Positions 17,935-25,795 of a DNA stretch of 37,853 nt are shown in pieces; positions within the stretch are counted from its first letter, which is position 1; every line of letters begins with the position of its first letter. A program made the translations under genes and the position numbers. Location of the stretch: the IMG/VR virus record IMGVR_UViG_3300031962_000111, positions 1-37,853 of that record; one strand, 5' to 3'. Below the pieces are notes generated by a model. It was not told where the DNA came from. It was given only the letters and a program-made list of their open reading frames with translations, and made no database searches. This DNA is from a virus.

Positions 17935-18683
17935 CAGCCCTTCCACCAGGCAATCGAGTCGTAGTCGATGAGCACGTCCTTCACGCGTTCGGCGGCGCCG
18001 GCGTCGGTGTCCCCCGCGAGTTCGGCGATCCGCTGCTCGATTTTTGCCATGCGCCCAAGCGCAAAGGATGCGTCTTCTTTCAGCTTGTGCTTGGCAGCCG
18101 CCACAGCCCACCAGACCGCGTACATGGTCCAGCCGTTGATGCTGTCGATCACATTGCCATCATTCGAGCCATCGAGGGCGAAAGACGGAAACGTGTAAAT
18201 GTAGTTGACATGGACTGGATACGTGGACTGCGGAATCGGCTGAAACCGCACGATCTTCTCGCCCACGATTCCAACATTCGCGATCGTGTCCGAGCCATAA
18301 ATCGCATAGTAGACGGGACTCCCGAAGTACCAGCCAGAGAAGGCGGGGTAGAGCCGGAAGGCGTTGCGCTCGAATTCCATGTACGGCGTGGCCGTCAGAA
18401 ATTGATTGGGCGACAGTTCGATGTCGAGGCTGAACATCTCGAAGAAGTCTGTCGGGAGCGGGTAGTCCGAAACGCCCTGCTGGCATTGAAAGACCGACGA
18501 GCGCCGGATGTGCCGTCGCGCGCCGTTGCTTCCGGCTTTCATCAAGAGTTCGTGGAACTCCTGCAAGCCCTCGTTCAGGTACCCGCGCTGCTCGGGCACG
18601 GTGACGAAGCCCGCGCGATTCTCGAGATTGGCCCTCTGCTGCAGCTGCAGAAGGAGCGCTGAGAACGCAACGGGTGCCGACAC
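17934..18683 (-). CDS. Head-tail adaptor / tail tubular protein A-like
   Basis: 249 residues from a GTG at 18683 with a good Shine-Dalgarno (AGAAGGGG) 8 bases upstream. The N-terminus (LLLQLQQRANLENR, YLNEGLQEFHELL) has the helical pattern of gp4/gp11-type adaptor proteins that bind under the portal. A beta region with YPLPTDFFEMFSLDI and YYAIYG follows, then a helical C-terminus (AAAKHKLKEDASFALGRMAKIEQRI). Size and place, just before the large nozzle-like protein, fit T7 gp11 or a related adaptor. I recognise the pattern, not a specific relative. Confidence 0.72.
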   Translation of the reverse strand: MSAPVAFSALLLQLQQRANLENRAGFVTVPEQRGYLNEGLQEFHELLMKAGSNGARRHIRRSSVFQCQQGVSDYPLPTDFFEMFSLDIELSPNQFLTATPYMEFERNAFRLYPAFSGWYFGSPVYYAIYGSDTIANVGIVGEKIVRFQPIPQSTYPVHVNYIYTFPSFALDGSNDGNVIDSINGWTMYAVWWAVAAAKHKLKEDASFALGRMAKIEQRIAELAGDTDAGAAERVKDVLIDYDSIAWWKG

Positions 18684-18695
18684 CGCTCACCCCTT

Positions 18696-19676
18696 CTAGA
18701 AGTTGACGATCGTGAGGCTTCCGGTACCGACGTCGTTCGTGTTGAACGTTCCGGCCGCGACCAGGGCCGTGACCGAAATGCTGCCCGTTCCGGCGATGCC
18801 GGCGGCGGTGGCTGCGCCGCCCGAAGTGTACGCGCCGTTGCGGTACGAGACCGTCGTCGAAGCGCCGGAGAAGTTGGTCGGCATGAAGATGCCGGCGGTC
18901 TTGGTCGTAGATAGAATCGGAACGTTCGTCACTGTCACGAAGCCAGTCACCAGCGTGACCTGCTGGGTGACCTGGCGCGGGTACCAGTCGTGATTGGTCG
19001 TGTCGACCGTGATGGGGCCAGCGGTCGTGACCTTCCAAAGGGTGCCACCGAATAGCGTGCCTTCCGGCCCGAGCTCGCAGACGATGCTCGCACCCTTGGG
19101 AAATACGGCGCCCGTCGCGAACGCGGCGAGCCGCGTCAACGGGGCGGTACCCGCGGCGACCACACCAACGACGTAGAGGCCGTTCTGCGTCTTCGTCGTC
19201 TGGCCGGCCAGCAGGACCACATCGCCCTGAACGTAGGTGACGCCATCGCGAATCGTGCCGCCCGTGACGCCCACGAACGCGGTCAGAGATTCGTTGTTTG
19301 CCGCCGAGACGCCGCGCGCGCGGTACACGACGGCCGGTTGGTCGAGCGCCTGGCAGACGAACAGGTTCGTGACCGTCGAGACGTTGTTGCCGTCGGAGAC
19401 TTCGGTCGTGATCGACAGGCTGCACGGTTGCGGCGGCAGGGCAATGGTGAAGCCAGCGGGGCTGGTGCCGGGCGTCCAGCGGTAGCTTTGCGTCGTCGCG
19501 ATGGGCAAACCCTGGATGACTACGGTCCACTCGGCCTGCACGACGCCCGTGGTCGATTGCAGGAGAACCGTCAGTGCATTGCCACTCGTGACGTACGCCG
19601 TCGTGTTCGCGGCGAGGTTCACCGCCGCCGCAGCGGCGCCATCCTGGTAGGAGATGATCGGTGCGGGAAGTGCCAT
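18696..19676 (-). CDS. Structural protein, beta-rich (fibre or decoration type)
   Basis: 326 residues, ATG 19676, two bases from the stop of nothing on its own strand but only 2 bp from the next upstream stop (19679). Composition is Thr, Val, Gly and Ala rich with few charges. A segment at about residues 120-160 (TAFVGVTGGTIRDGVTYVQGDVVLL) and the later GLYVVGVV and TLFGGTLWKV have the form of a fibre-type beta repeat. The C-terminus includes VTLVTGFVTVTNVPI followed by a second strand-rich block. Likely a head fibre or tail-associated protein. No enzyme motif. Confidence 0.65.
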   Translation of the reverse strand: MALPAPIISYQDGAAAAAVNLAANTTAYVTSGNALTVLLQSTTGVVQAEWTVVIQGLPIATTQSYRWTPGTSPAGFTIALPPQPCSLSITTEVSDGNNVSTVTNLFVCQALDQPAVVYRARGVSAANNESLTAFVGVTGGTIRDGVTYVQGDVVLLAGQTTKTQNGLYVVGVVAAGTAPLTRLAAFATGAVFPKGASIVCELGPEGTLFGGTLWKVTTAGPITVDTTNHDWYPRQVTQQVTLVTGFVTVTNVPILSTTKTAGIFMPTNFSGASTTVSYRNGAYTSGGAATAAGIAGTGSISVTALVAAGTFNTNDVGTGSLTIVNF

Positions 19677-19678
19677 GG

Positions 19679-19918
19679 CTAGTCCTTCTTCTTTTTCTTG
19701 CCCATCAAGATCATCGCGAGGTTTGGGCGCTCCTTCGCGGGCTCTTCGTCGTCTTCACCGGGTCCGTAAATCGTCATGCAGTGTTTCAGGGCCTCGGCCC
19801 CGGCCTCGTCATCGCCGTCGGCGATGGCGTGCCTCAGGACGCGGAAGGCCTTGATGCCTGGGTTCTCTTCGGACTCAGGCTCCTCAGCCTCGGGCTCTTC
19901 GGGCATGGGCGCGGGCAT
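19679..19918 (-). CDS. Small acidic protein with poly-lysine end
   Basis: 79 residues. The first 20 are almost entirely Glu, Pro and Ala (EEPEAEEPESEENPG), the middle holds a short helix (AFRVLRHAIADGDDEAGAEALKH), and the end is GKKKKKD. Strong charge separation suggests a linker or capsid-binding peptide, but I do not know the family. The gene lies between two structural genes, with gaps of 2-3 bp on both sides, so it is part of the head operon. Confidence 0.68.
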   Translation of the reverse strand: MPAPMPEEPEAEEPESEENPGIKAFRVLRHAIADGDDEAGAEALKHCMTIYGPGEDDEEPAKERPNLAMILMGKKKKKD

Positions 19919-19921
19919 CGC

Positions 19922-20365
19922 TCAGTTCCCGTAGGACTCCGACGAGTTTCGCAGGGCGAGCGTAATGACGGCGATGAGTGTGGAGTCGTTGGATACGGCT
20001 CCGCCGGCGGTCCACGTGGCCACCTTGAATGTCATCGGTTTGCCGGCTGTGCCGGTCACTCCGACCACGCCCCCAGTCGCCTGCCCGAGTTCGTTGGCGA
20101 CGCTGCCGAGCGTGGCGTATGCCCCGTTGGGAGTGTCGTCGCGCACATCCACGGCGTGCGCGACGAGCTCAGGCCACGCGTCGCGCATCGTGATGGTGCA
20201 GACGTTGGTCCCGCTGACGTGCGCCGTGGGCACGGCCTTGTCGAGAAACGAAGCGCCCGCAAGCACGATTGGCGCGCCGGTGCCGTTGAGCTTGAGCTTG
20301 ATTTCGGCGTAGACGCGTCCGACGCTTCCGCCGGACTGGCTCGGGTAGAGGGCTCGATCAGCCAT
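19922..20365 (-). CDS. Small head structural protein, decoration-type candidate
   Basis: 147 residues from ATG 20365, 9 bp after the capsid gene stop. The sequence is beta-rich (VYAEIKLKLNG, VCTITMRDAWPEL, MTFKVATWTAGG, LIAVITLAL), with few charged residues. A small protein immediately after the major capsid gene is commonly a decoration, cement or head-fibre protein, and that is the inference from position. No cysteine cluster or signal peptide. Confidence 0.65.
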   Translation of the reverse strand: MADRALYPSQSGGSVGRVYAEIKLKLNGTGAPIVLAGASFLDKAVPTAHVSGTNVCTITMRDAWPELVAHAVDVRDDTPNGAYATLGSVANELGQATGGVVGVTGTAGKPMTFKVATWTAGGAVSNDSTLIAVITLALRNSSESYGN

Positions 20366-20374
20366 CGCAGCCGC

Positions 20375-21661
20375 CTACCAGGTCGCGACGCCGTTCCAGA
20401 TCGGCGCTTCGCATGTGACGTTGGCGTAGTAACCGATACGCGTGTCGTACGCGTCTGCGTTGGGCGACCGCAGCATGATGAGCCCATCCTCGTCGAGGAT
20501 CATCGGGGCCTCGCCCAGGCTCTCGAGCGCCCAGGTATCCATCTGCAGCATGTAGCCGGTGCCCTTGGGACAGTTGATGTCCGAGATGACCTTGATCGGT
20601 CCCTTCGGCCCTTCGAGCTCGAACGCGCGGAAGCCGATACTCGGCTCGTCATTGGGGGCGACCTTATCGCGCGGGTAGACGCTCTTGGTGGAGAGGGCCT
20701 TGATGATGGCCGCCCAATCGGTTGGGGCGACGAAGAGGTGATCGGGGTTGCCGCCCTGCGCGCAAATCTTCGTCGCGATGTCGACGCACGTTTCCTCGAT
20801 GGGCGCTCCGCCACCGACCGATCTGCAGCCGTAGTAGCGGGAATCGACCGAGCGGTTGACGCCGAAGAAGTTGTCCGTGGACGCCGGGGGCTGCAGGGGG
20901 AGCCATGCGGCGAGCCCCTTGACCATCGCGTTGTAGTCGGAGCCGACACCGGGGCCGCCCTGGAAGAGGAAGTCTCCAGTGACAGCGCCCGTGACGTTCC
21001 AGTTCTGAGCCCCGAAGATGAGTCCATTGTCGCGGTCAACCTGCGTGATCTGATTCATCACGAGCGACCGAACGCCCGCGCCGCCGGTGCCGTCGTCGGC
21101 ACTGGTGCAAATCCACATCCCCTGCTCGAAATTGAACGTGTCGGAGATGTTGGTCAGCTGCAGGACGTTGGTCGCGATGCCGGTCGAAATCGTCGCGCCG
21201 CCCGTTCCGGGATAGGTGAACGAGGTCGTCGTGACCATCTGACCGCGCGCGCCGCCTCCGTTTCGGTACATCTGCACCGCGAGGCTGCGCATGCACACGT
21301 GGATGGCGCCGTCGATTTCCTTGGTCAGACCCTCGATGAGGGCGTTTTCGTCACCTTTTAGCGCCTTGACGGCTTCTCCCGTGATGGTCGCGGTCGCGTA
21401 GTCGAAGCTGCGCGTGACGACGAACCGGTTATAGATGCTGGCCGTGCGTGCTGCCTGCGCGATGGCGACCGTCGGCCCGCGCCCTTGCGGCACCGCCGAA
21501 CGAAGACCGATGACCTTGTTCTCCCCGCCAAAATCCGTGTTCTTGGTGATGAACGCGAAGAGCGGATTGTCGGGGTAGCAGAGAAGGTTGAATCTGCGCT
21601 GCGTATACTTCTGTTTCGCCGCCGCAGCGGCGGCGGGCATATCGAGCTGAATACCGGGCAT
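20375..21661 (-). CDS. Major capsid protein
   Basis: 428 residues, ATG 21661, after an 81-bp spacer. It follows the scaffold gene and precedes small head genes, the usual capsid position. An N-terminal helical arm is followed by a long alternating alpha/beta pattern consistent with an HK97-type fold: DYATATITGEAVKAL then LTKEIDGAIHVCMRSLAVQMYRNG (a spine-helix-like segment), later NPDHLFVAPTDWAAIIKAL, and a C-terminal MLRSPNADAYDTRIGYYANVTCEAP. The spacer upstream is the only sizeable gap in the leftward structural block and could hold its own regulatory signal. No protease gene is visible, so processing is unlikely. Confidence 0.85.
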   Translation of the reverse strand: MPGIQLDMPAAAAAAKQKYTQRRFNLLCYPDNPLFAFITKNTDFGGENKVIGLRSAVPQGRGPTVAIAQAARTASIYNRFVVTRSFDYATATITGEAVKALKGDENALIEGLTKEIDGAIHVCMRSLAVQMYRNGGGARGQMVTTTSFTYPGTGGATISTGIATNVLQLTNISDTFNFEQGMWICTSADDGTGGAGVRSLVMNQITQVDRDNGLIFGAQNWNVTGAVTGDFLFQGGPGVGSDYNAMVKGLAAWLPLQPPASTDNFFGVNRSVDSRYYGCRSVGGGAPIEETCVDIATKICAQGGNPDHLFVAPTDWAAIIKALSTKSVYPRDKVAPNDEPSIGFRAFELEGPKGPIKVISDINCPKGTGYMLQMDTWALESLGEAPMILDEDGLIMLRSPNADAYDTRIGYYANVTCEAPIWNGVATW

Positions 21662-21742
21662 TGCCGACCGAGCTCCATCGAAGGAGTCAGCCGCGCCGGA
21701 CCCTATCTAGCTGCACAATGCCGCTACTGGCCGCGGGCGCGG

Positions 21743-22720
21743 TCAGTCGAAGGGCAGCTTCTTTCGCATGCGCTCTGCGAGGATCTTGTTCTGTTCCTTG
21801 TCCGAGAGCTTGTCCCAATTTTCGGGGCGCCAGCCGCCGGACGATCCACTCGACGTCGCTTGCACAAGAGGCGCAGCCTTCCGACTGCTGGCGGTCTCAG
21901 TGCCTTGCCGACCGGTGGCATCCGCCGAAGCTTCCGCGGACTCTGCAGTTGAGGCTACACGGGCCTTGCGCGCCGTCAAGCGCTTTTCAAGGGCGTCGTC
22001 ATCCGCGTCGTCGAGCTCCTCCTCCGCTTTGAGGCGCAAGCGCTCTTCGGTCGCGAGCAAAATCTCTTCGTCTGTGTAGTTCGCGGCAACGAGCTCGGGG
22101 TCCTTGAGCAGCTCGCTATACGTCGCCATGTACTCCGCGACGAGGCGCTCTCGGTCGCGACCGACCTTCTTGGCGAGCAGCGGCGTCTTATCCTTGCTCG
22201 CATCGTGCGCGTCGTACATCTGCTTACGCGCCTGCGCGAGCAGATGCGCGTTGCGGGCTTCGGTGTCCCGACGTTCGAGCTCCTGGCGGATGCGATCGGC
22301 GTTGTCGTTCGCCTCCTTGATGCGACGCTCGATTTCCTCGTTCTGCGCCTCGGGGCTCGACTTCTTGAGGATGCGCTCGCCGAGCTGGCGCGCGGTCACT
22401 CCCCTCTTTTCGAGGTAGTCGAGCGGATCGGCCTCGAGCGCCGAGAGCTGCTGCTGCAGCTGCGCTAGCGCGCGCTTCGTTTCCTCCGATGCCGCTACCT
22501 GCGCGCGTAGCTGCGCGGTTTCGGCATCGCGTGCGCGCTCTCTTGCAATGCGCGCCTGCTCGCGGCGAGCGTACTCGGTGACATCCTGTCGGTCCTTCGC
22601 CTTCTTGGCTGCTGCTGCGTCCGGAGCTGGCGTCTCGGTTGCGACGACAGGTGGCGCACCGTTCGCCGGCACACGCGGCTCTTTCGCGAGCTTCTCGTCG
22701 ATTGCGGGGGGCCCTGCCAT
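21743..22720 (-). CDS. Capsid scaffolding protein
   Basis: 325 residues, start ATG 22720 (sharing a base with the previous stop, TGATG); a GTG one codon earlier is also in frame. The protein is very charged and helical: a disordered Pro/Ala N-terminus, a long coiled-coil stretch (about 45-250) rich in Glu, Arg, Lys and Ala, and a short basic C-terminus (KILAERMRKKLPF). Scaffolds of short-tailed phages have this make-up, and the gene lies between portal and capsid, as they do. The basic C-terminus could bind capsid subunits. Function inferred from composition and order. Confidence 0.78.
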   Translation of the reverse strand: MAGPPAIDEKLAKEPRVPANGAPPVVATETPAPDAAAAKKAKDRQDVTEYARREQARIARERARDAETAQLRAQVAASEETKRALAQLQQQLSALEADPLDYLEKRGVTARQLGERILKKSSPEAQNEEIERRIKEANDNADRIRQELERRDTEARNAHLLAQARKQMYDAHDASKDKTPLLAKKVGRDRERLVAEYMATYSELLKDPELVAANYTDEEILLATEERLRLKAEEELDDADDDALEKRLTARKARVASTAESAEASADATGRQGTETASSRKAAPLVQATSSGSSGGWRPENWDKLSDKEQNKILAERMRKKLPFD

Positions 22721-22854
22721 CACTTCTTCTTTCTCGGCTTGCCGGCCTTCTTGTATGCGGCCGCCACAGCCTGATTGGGCTTGTACCCGGCGCGGATCAT
22801 CTCGTTGATGTTGCCTTGCACGGTGGCCTTGGACTTTCCAGATTTGAGCGGCAT
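22720..22854 (-). CDS. Small basic phage protein (44 residues)
   Basis: 44 residues, MPLKSGKSKATVQGNINEM at the start, then GYKPNQAVAAAYKKAG and a basic end PRKKK. The pattern (Lys-rich start, NI-EMI-AGY-QAVA-A) is one I recall for very small conserved phage and bacterial proteins near structural genes; the role is unknown to me. The ATG at 22854 shares a base with the upstream stop (TAATG), and the stop shares one with the scaffold start (TGATG). Confidence 0.75.
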   Translation of the reverse strand: MPLKSGKSKATVQGNINEMIRAGYKPNQAVAAAYKKAGKPRKKK

Positions 22855-23036
22855 TACTTGTGCTCCATGGTGCTGCAGTTCTTCCCGAGCACGAAGTGGT
22901 GCCCGAAACCTTGGTCGCACTCGTAAGCGACGGCGACCGCTTGCAACTCGCCGCGTTCGGCTCGGGCCAATAGCTTACGCAGGGCCTGCGCTATCTCCGG
23001 CCATTTCGCTGATTGAATCCGGACGACTTGGCTCAC
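22854..23036 (-). CDS. Small hypothetical protein (60 residues)
   Basis: The GTG at 23036 overlaps the portal stop (GTGA). The peptide begins VSQVVRIQSAKWPEI and continues with a charged helix (LRKLLARAERGELQ) and VAVAYECDQGFGHHFVLG, a plausible compact alpha-beta fold of 60 residues. The longer frame listed upstream is antisense to the portal gene and is rejected. It is coupled to the next small gene by TAATG. No family recognised. Confidence 0.6.
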   Translation of the reverse strand: MSQVVRIQSAKWPEIAQALRKLLARAERGELQAVAVAYECDQGFGHHFVLGKNCSTMEHK

Positions 23037-24973
23037 GCCGCCACCGACGGCACTGCGGCTATGGGTGCTGCGGCGGGCGCGCCTCCTGGCTGCATCTGCG
23101 TGACGAGCTGCCCGGCTCCCCCTCCGCCTTGCACGGGCGTTCCTGGCGCGCTCGCCATCGTCTGCGGCATGGCCGGCTGCGCGGCCGCAGCGGTCATGTC
23201 CTGAAGTGACTGGTAGAAGTCCCGCAGAAGCTGCTGATTCTTTTCGGGGCGCCCCTCGCGCCACGCTTTCACGGTCGCAAGCAGCACTTGCCGCTTGGCC
23301 TGCTCGAGGTTCAGGAACGGGATCGGCTCGCGGTACTTGCCGTGCCGCAGCATGTCCGAGATGCACTGTTCGACTGCGTCGTAACTCGCATCCTCGAGAC
23401 TCTGATTTTCTTTGAGGTCTGGGATTCCCTTGATGAGCCGCTTGCCTTCGTCAGGGGTGAAGAGCCCCGCGGACATGCCGCGTTCGACCTGGGCGATGCG
23501 CTCGCTCGGCTCGTCGGCGAGCAGGTTCGTCTCCCACAGCTTCATGCGGTATTCGCCTGGGGGAAGGTCGACCTTCGAGAGCACGACTTTCCGAAATTGC
23601 CCCTTCCGGTCCATCGCGAGCGAGCCAAACTCGGGGTTTTCTTCTTTGACGATCGTGCGAGCGAGGTCGAGCCACGCGCGTGCGAGGCGCAGGAAGAGGT
23701 GGTGGTAGCGCTTGATCGCGACGCCAGTGCGCCGGTCGGTCACCGCGAGTTCCACCTGCTTGCTTTTGCCGCTCGCCTCGGGGCTCGGCATCGCTCCCTC
23801 GGCCTGCGCTTGGGGCACGCCCTCGAGCTCGTGCGCGCGCCGGATGAGCGTCTCTATTTGCGCGTACGTCTCCTGTGGAACGCAGAACGGTGGGACGGTT
23901 ACCTTCGGCTCCATCGAGGCGTCGCCCGAGTATTCGATGAGCGAGCCCGTCTCGTTATCCCACTTGCCGAAGTTTACCTTCGCGGCGCGGTTCGCGACCA
24001 CATGCCCCTTGCCGAGAAGGCGAAGGCCCTGCGAGCTCGCGAGCAGTAGCGAGTTGATCTCCGTCTGCGTCGACTCCTGCGTCTCCGCGATGGGGCTGCC
24101 GAACATCCCTTGCACCGGCGCCGAGCGAGAATAATCGAAGAACGGAAGCCACTCGTATTTCCACCGCTCGCATTCGAGCGTCGCGTTCTCGATGCACCGC
24201 ACGTACATGCCGTCCTTCGCGTCGTCGCCAGTCTTGCGGTGCCACATCTCGGTCACGAGCAGCTGGTCGCACACGGGGTCGTAGCCGATGGTCATCGCGC
24301 TCGGCTCGTTCGATTGCTTGGCATCGTCTATGGCCCGTAGCTTCGCCTCGTCGCCCTTGTACATCTCCTCGAGAACGGCGCGGTCGATCCACTTGTCGCG
24401 GCCGATCTGATGCCCCGGCGCACCCTCGCCGAGGCGCCACTCGTTTTCGTCGTAGAGAAGTTCAATCGGGAAGACACGCTCGCAGCTGACCCGCGCCTTT
24501 TTGCCGCTTCCGATGATGGCAAGGTAGAAGAAGCCGCTTCCGAAGATGCCGACGCCATCGAGGCAGACTTGCGGCGCCTTCTGGTAGAGGTCGCTGTCGT
24601 AGAATTGGCCTTCGATGAATGCCTCGAGCCCCTCCGCGTCCTCCTGCAGTTCCCAGTCGCCGCCCTCGGTCGCGAAGCTGACCTTCGGGTCGTCCTTGGT
24701 GATAGTCGCGACGAGGGAATCGGAAACGGCGCGAATGACGTTTGCTCCGAGGCGTCGGCCGCCGCTTCCGCCGAGCACCGGCCTGGTCGCGCCTTGGGCG
24801 AAGCCGTTGGTATTCGTGCCGTACATCCGCATGTGGCGAAGGCTCGCGTCCTTGTGCCATTGCAGCTGCTTTCGCATCAGCTTGGCGACGCGGATCACAT
24901 CGATGTGCCGCTCGGTTGCGGGCACGCCCTCGCGCCACCAGCGGCGGTCTTTGATGGTCTGCTCGTTACTCAC
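23033..24973 (-). CDS. Portal protein
   Basis: 646 residues from a GTG at 24973 that overlaps the stop of the lipoprotein gene (GTGA). N-terminal RRWWREGVPATERHIDVIRVAKLMRKQLQWHKDA and then LGANVIRAVSDSLVATITKDDPKVSFAT are typical of portals. The central part has CERVFPIELLYDENEWR, SAPVQGMFGSPIAETQESTQTEINSLL and a helix-rich stem. It ends in a Gln/Pro/Ala/Gly-rich tail. The gene sits between the TerL block and scaffold. The portal forms the dodecameric ring through which DNA enters and leaves the head; that function is known for the family, and the assignment is by pattern and order. Confidence 0.85.
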   Translation of the reverse strand: MSNEQTIKDRRWWREGVPATERHIDVIRVAKLMRKQLQWHKDASLRHMRMYGTNTNGFAQGATRPVLGGSGGRRLGANVIRAVSDSLVATITKDDPKVSFATEGGDWELQEDAEGLEAFIEGQFYDSDLYQKAPQVCLDGVGIFGSGFFYLAIIGSGKKARVSCERVFPIELLYDENEWRLGEGAPGHQIGRDKWIDRAVLEEMYKGDEAKLRAIDDAKQSNEPSAMTIGYDPVCDQLLVTEMWHRKTGDDAKDGMYVRCIENATLECERWKYEWLPFFDYSRSAPVQGMFGSPIAETQESTQTEINSLLLASSQGLRLLGKGHVVANRAAKVNFGKWDNETGSLIEYSGDASMEPKVTVPPFCVPQETYAQIETLIRRAHELEGVPQAQAEGAMPSPEASGKSKQVELAVTDRRTGVAIKRYHHLFLRLARAWLDLARTIVKEENPEFGSLAMDRKGQFRKVVLSKVDLPPGEYRMKLWETNLLADEPSERIAQVERGMSAGLFTPDEGKRLIKGIPDLKENQSLEDASYDAVEQCISDMLRHGKYREPIPFLNLEQAKRQVLLATVKAWREGRPEKNQQLLRDFYQSLQDMTAAAAQPAMPQTMASAPGTPVQGGGGAGQLVTQMQPGGAPAAAPIAAVPSVAA

Positions 24974-25140
24974 TTGCCGTAGTCCGTTTCGATGAACTGG
25001 GCGCAGCTCGGCGATTGCGCGTCTTTGCCGGCGTCGTGCGGCGCCGCATTGGGGCAGGTTATATCGACGTTGCGTATCGGTTCGTCGGGAATGCCACCGC
25101 ACGCGGCAATCACCATGAGCAGCAGAGCGGGCCTCTTCAC
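24970..25140 (-). CDS. Small predicted lipoprotein
   Basis: 56 residues from a GTG at 25140 overlapping the previous stop (GTGA). It starts KRPALLLMVIAACGG: a basic start, a short hydrophobic core and a lipobox-like IAAC with Cys at residue 14, so it is probably a lipoprotein. The mature part is short and polar (about 42 residues) with two further cysteines (Cys near 28 and near 46). This is an odd position for a secreted protein, between packaging and portal genes. It may alter the host surface during infection (for example in superinfection exclusion), but that is speculation. Confidence 0.65.
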   Translation of the reverse strand: MKRPALLLMVIAACGGIPDEPIRNVDITCPNAAPHDAGKDAQSPSCAQFIETDYGK

Positions 25141-25448
25141 GACTCGAAACCCTCGGTGTGCGCGAAGGTCAATCGGTCCGCCGCAGCCTGCTCCTCCACG
25201 CGCTTTCGCGCGGCCTGCTTCTCGCGGAAGGCTTTCACCGCGAGCGCGTTCGCTTCCGGGTTTGGATCGAACTTCGGCTCTTCTTGGGCAACGGGCGGCG
25301 GCTCCCAATGCGGGTCGAGTCGGATTCCGTACGCCTCGAGCACGCCGCACGCGCGCATCCTCGCGGACATCCATTCGAGATAGTCCTGGCGAAGGCTGCA
25401 CACGGGGCACTCGGTCTCTGGTGGGCCGGCCGGGATTGTATCCTTCAC
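25137..25448 (-). CDS. Small protein with CPVC motif
   Basis: 103 residues from GTG 25448 (GTGA overlap with the preceding gene). Residues 14-17 are CPVC, one half of a possible zinc site or a redox-like pair; a third Cys lies at about 34 (RACG). The C-terminal half is a charged helix (ALAVKAFREKQAARKRVEEQ). It lies between the TerL and portal genes, where small DNA-packaging accessory genes are common. Function unknown. Confidence 0.68.
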   Translation of the reverse strand: MKDTIPAGPPETECPVCSLRQDYLEWMSARMRACGVLEAYGIRLDPHWEPPPVAQEEPKFDPNPEANALAVKAFREKQAARKRVEEQAAADRLTFAHTEGFES

Positions 25449-25786
25449 GGCTTGATTTCCTTTGCCACCGCTTCGGCGGACAACATGAGCTCGAGCATCG
25501 CGAGCTCGGTCTTCTTCGCTTCGAACGTCGCGAGCTCGATGCGTAGCGTTTCGATGCGCGCCTTTACCTGCGCGAGAATGCTCGTGGCCGTGACAGTCGC
25601 TGGAGACGGAGCAGCAGTGACCGGGGGTTCTCGGGGGGGATTGACGGCCTCCGCTGCTGCGTCTTCAATGACCGTCTCCTTGGTCGCGCGGTCCTGCTCA
25701 ACTGCGCGGAGCACAGCGACAAGATTCGACGGGTCGCCCTTCGGTGCTCCGTTGATGCGTAGGCCGTACTTGCCGCTTACGGGCAT
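25445..25786 (-). CDS. Small coiled-coil protein downstream of terminase
   Basis: 113 residues, ATG 25786, 9 bp after the TerL stop. An N-terminal 45-residue charged part is followed by a Pro/Ala/Thr-rich linker and a C-terminal helix with heptad character (LAQVKARIETLRIELATFEAKK, then ELAMLELML). It may be an accessory structural or packaging protein. No family recognised, and no cysteines. Confidence 0.65.
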   Translation of the reverse strand: MPVSGKYGLRINGAPKGDPSNLVAVLRAVEQDRATKETVIEDAAAEAVNPPREPPVTAAPSPATVTATSILAQVKARIETLRIELATFEAKKTELAMLELMLSAEAVAKEIKP

Positions 25787-25795
25787 TGTCGAGCC

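Noticed and set aside
14099-17953. 1284-residue version of the tail nozzle protein
   Set aside because: The first about 150 codons overlap the upstream 146-residue gene in another frame and look random (Arg/His-rich); ATG 17494 is coupled to that gene's stop.
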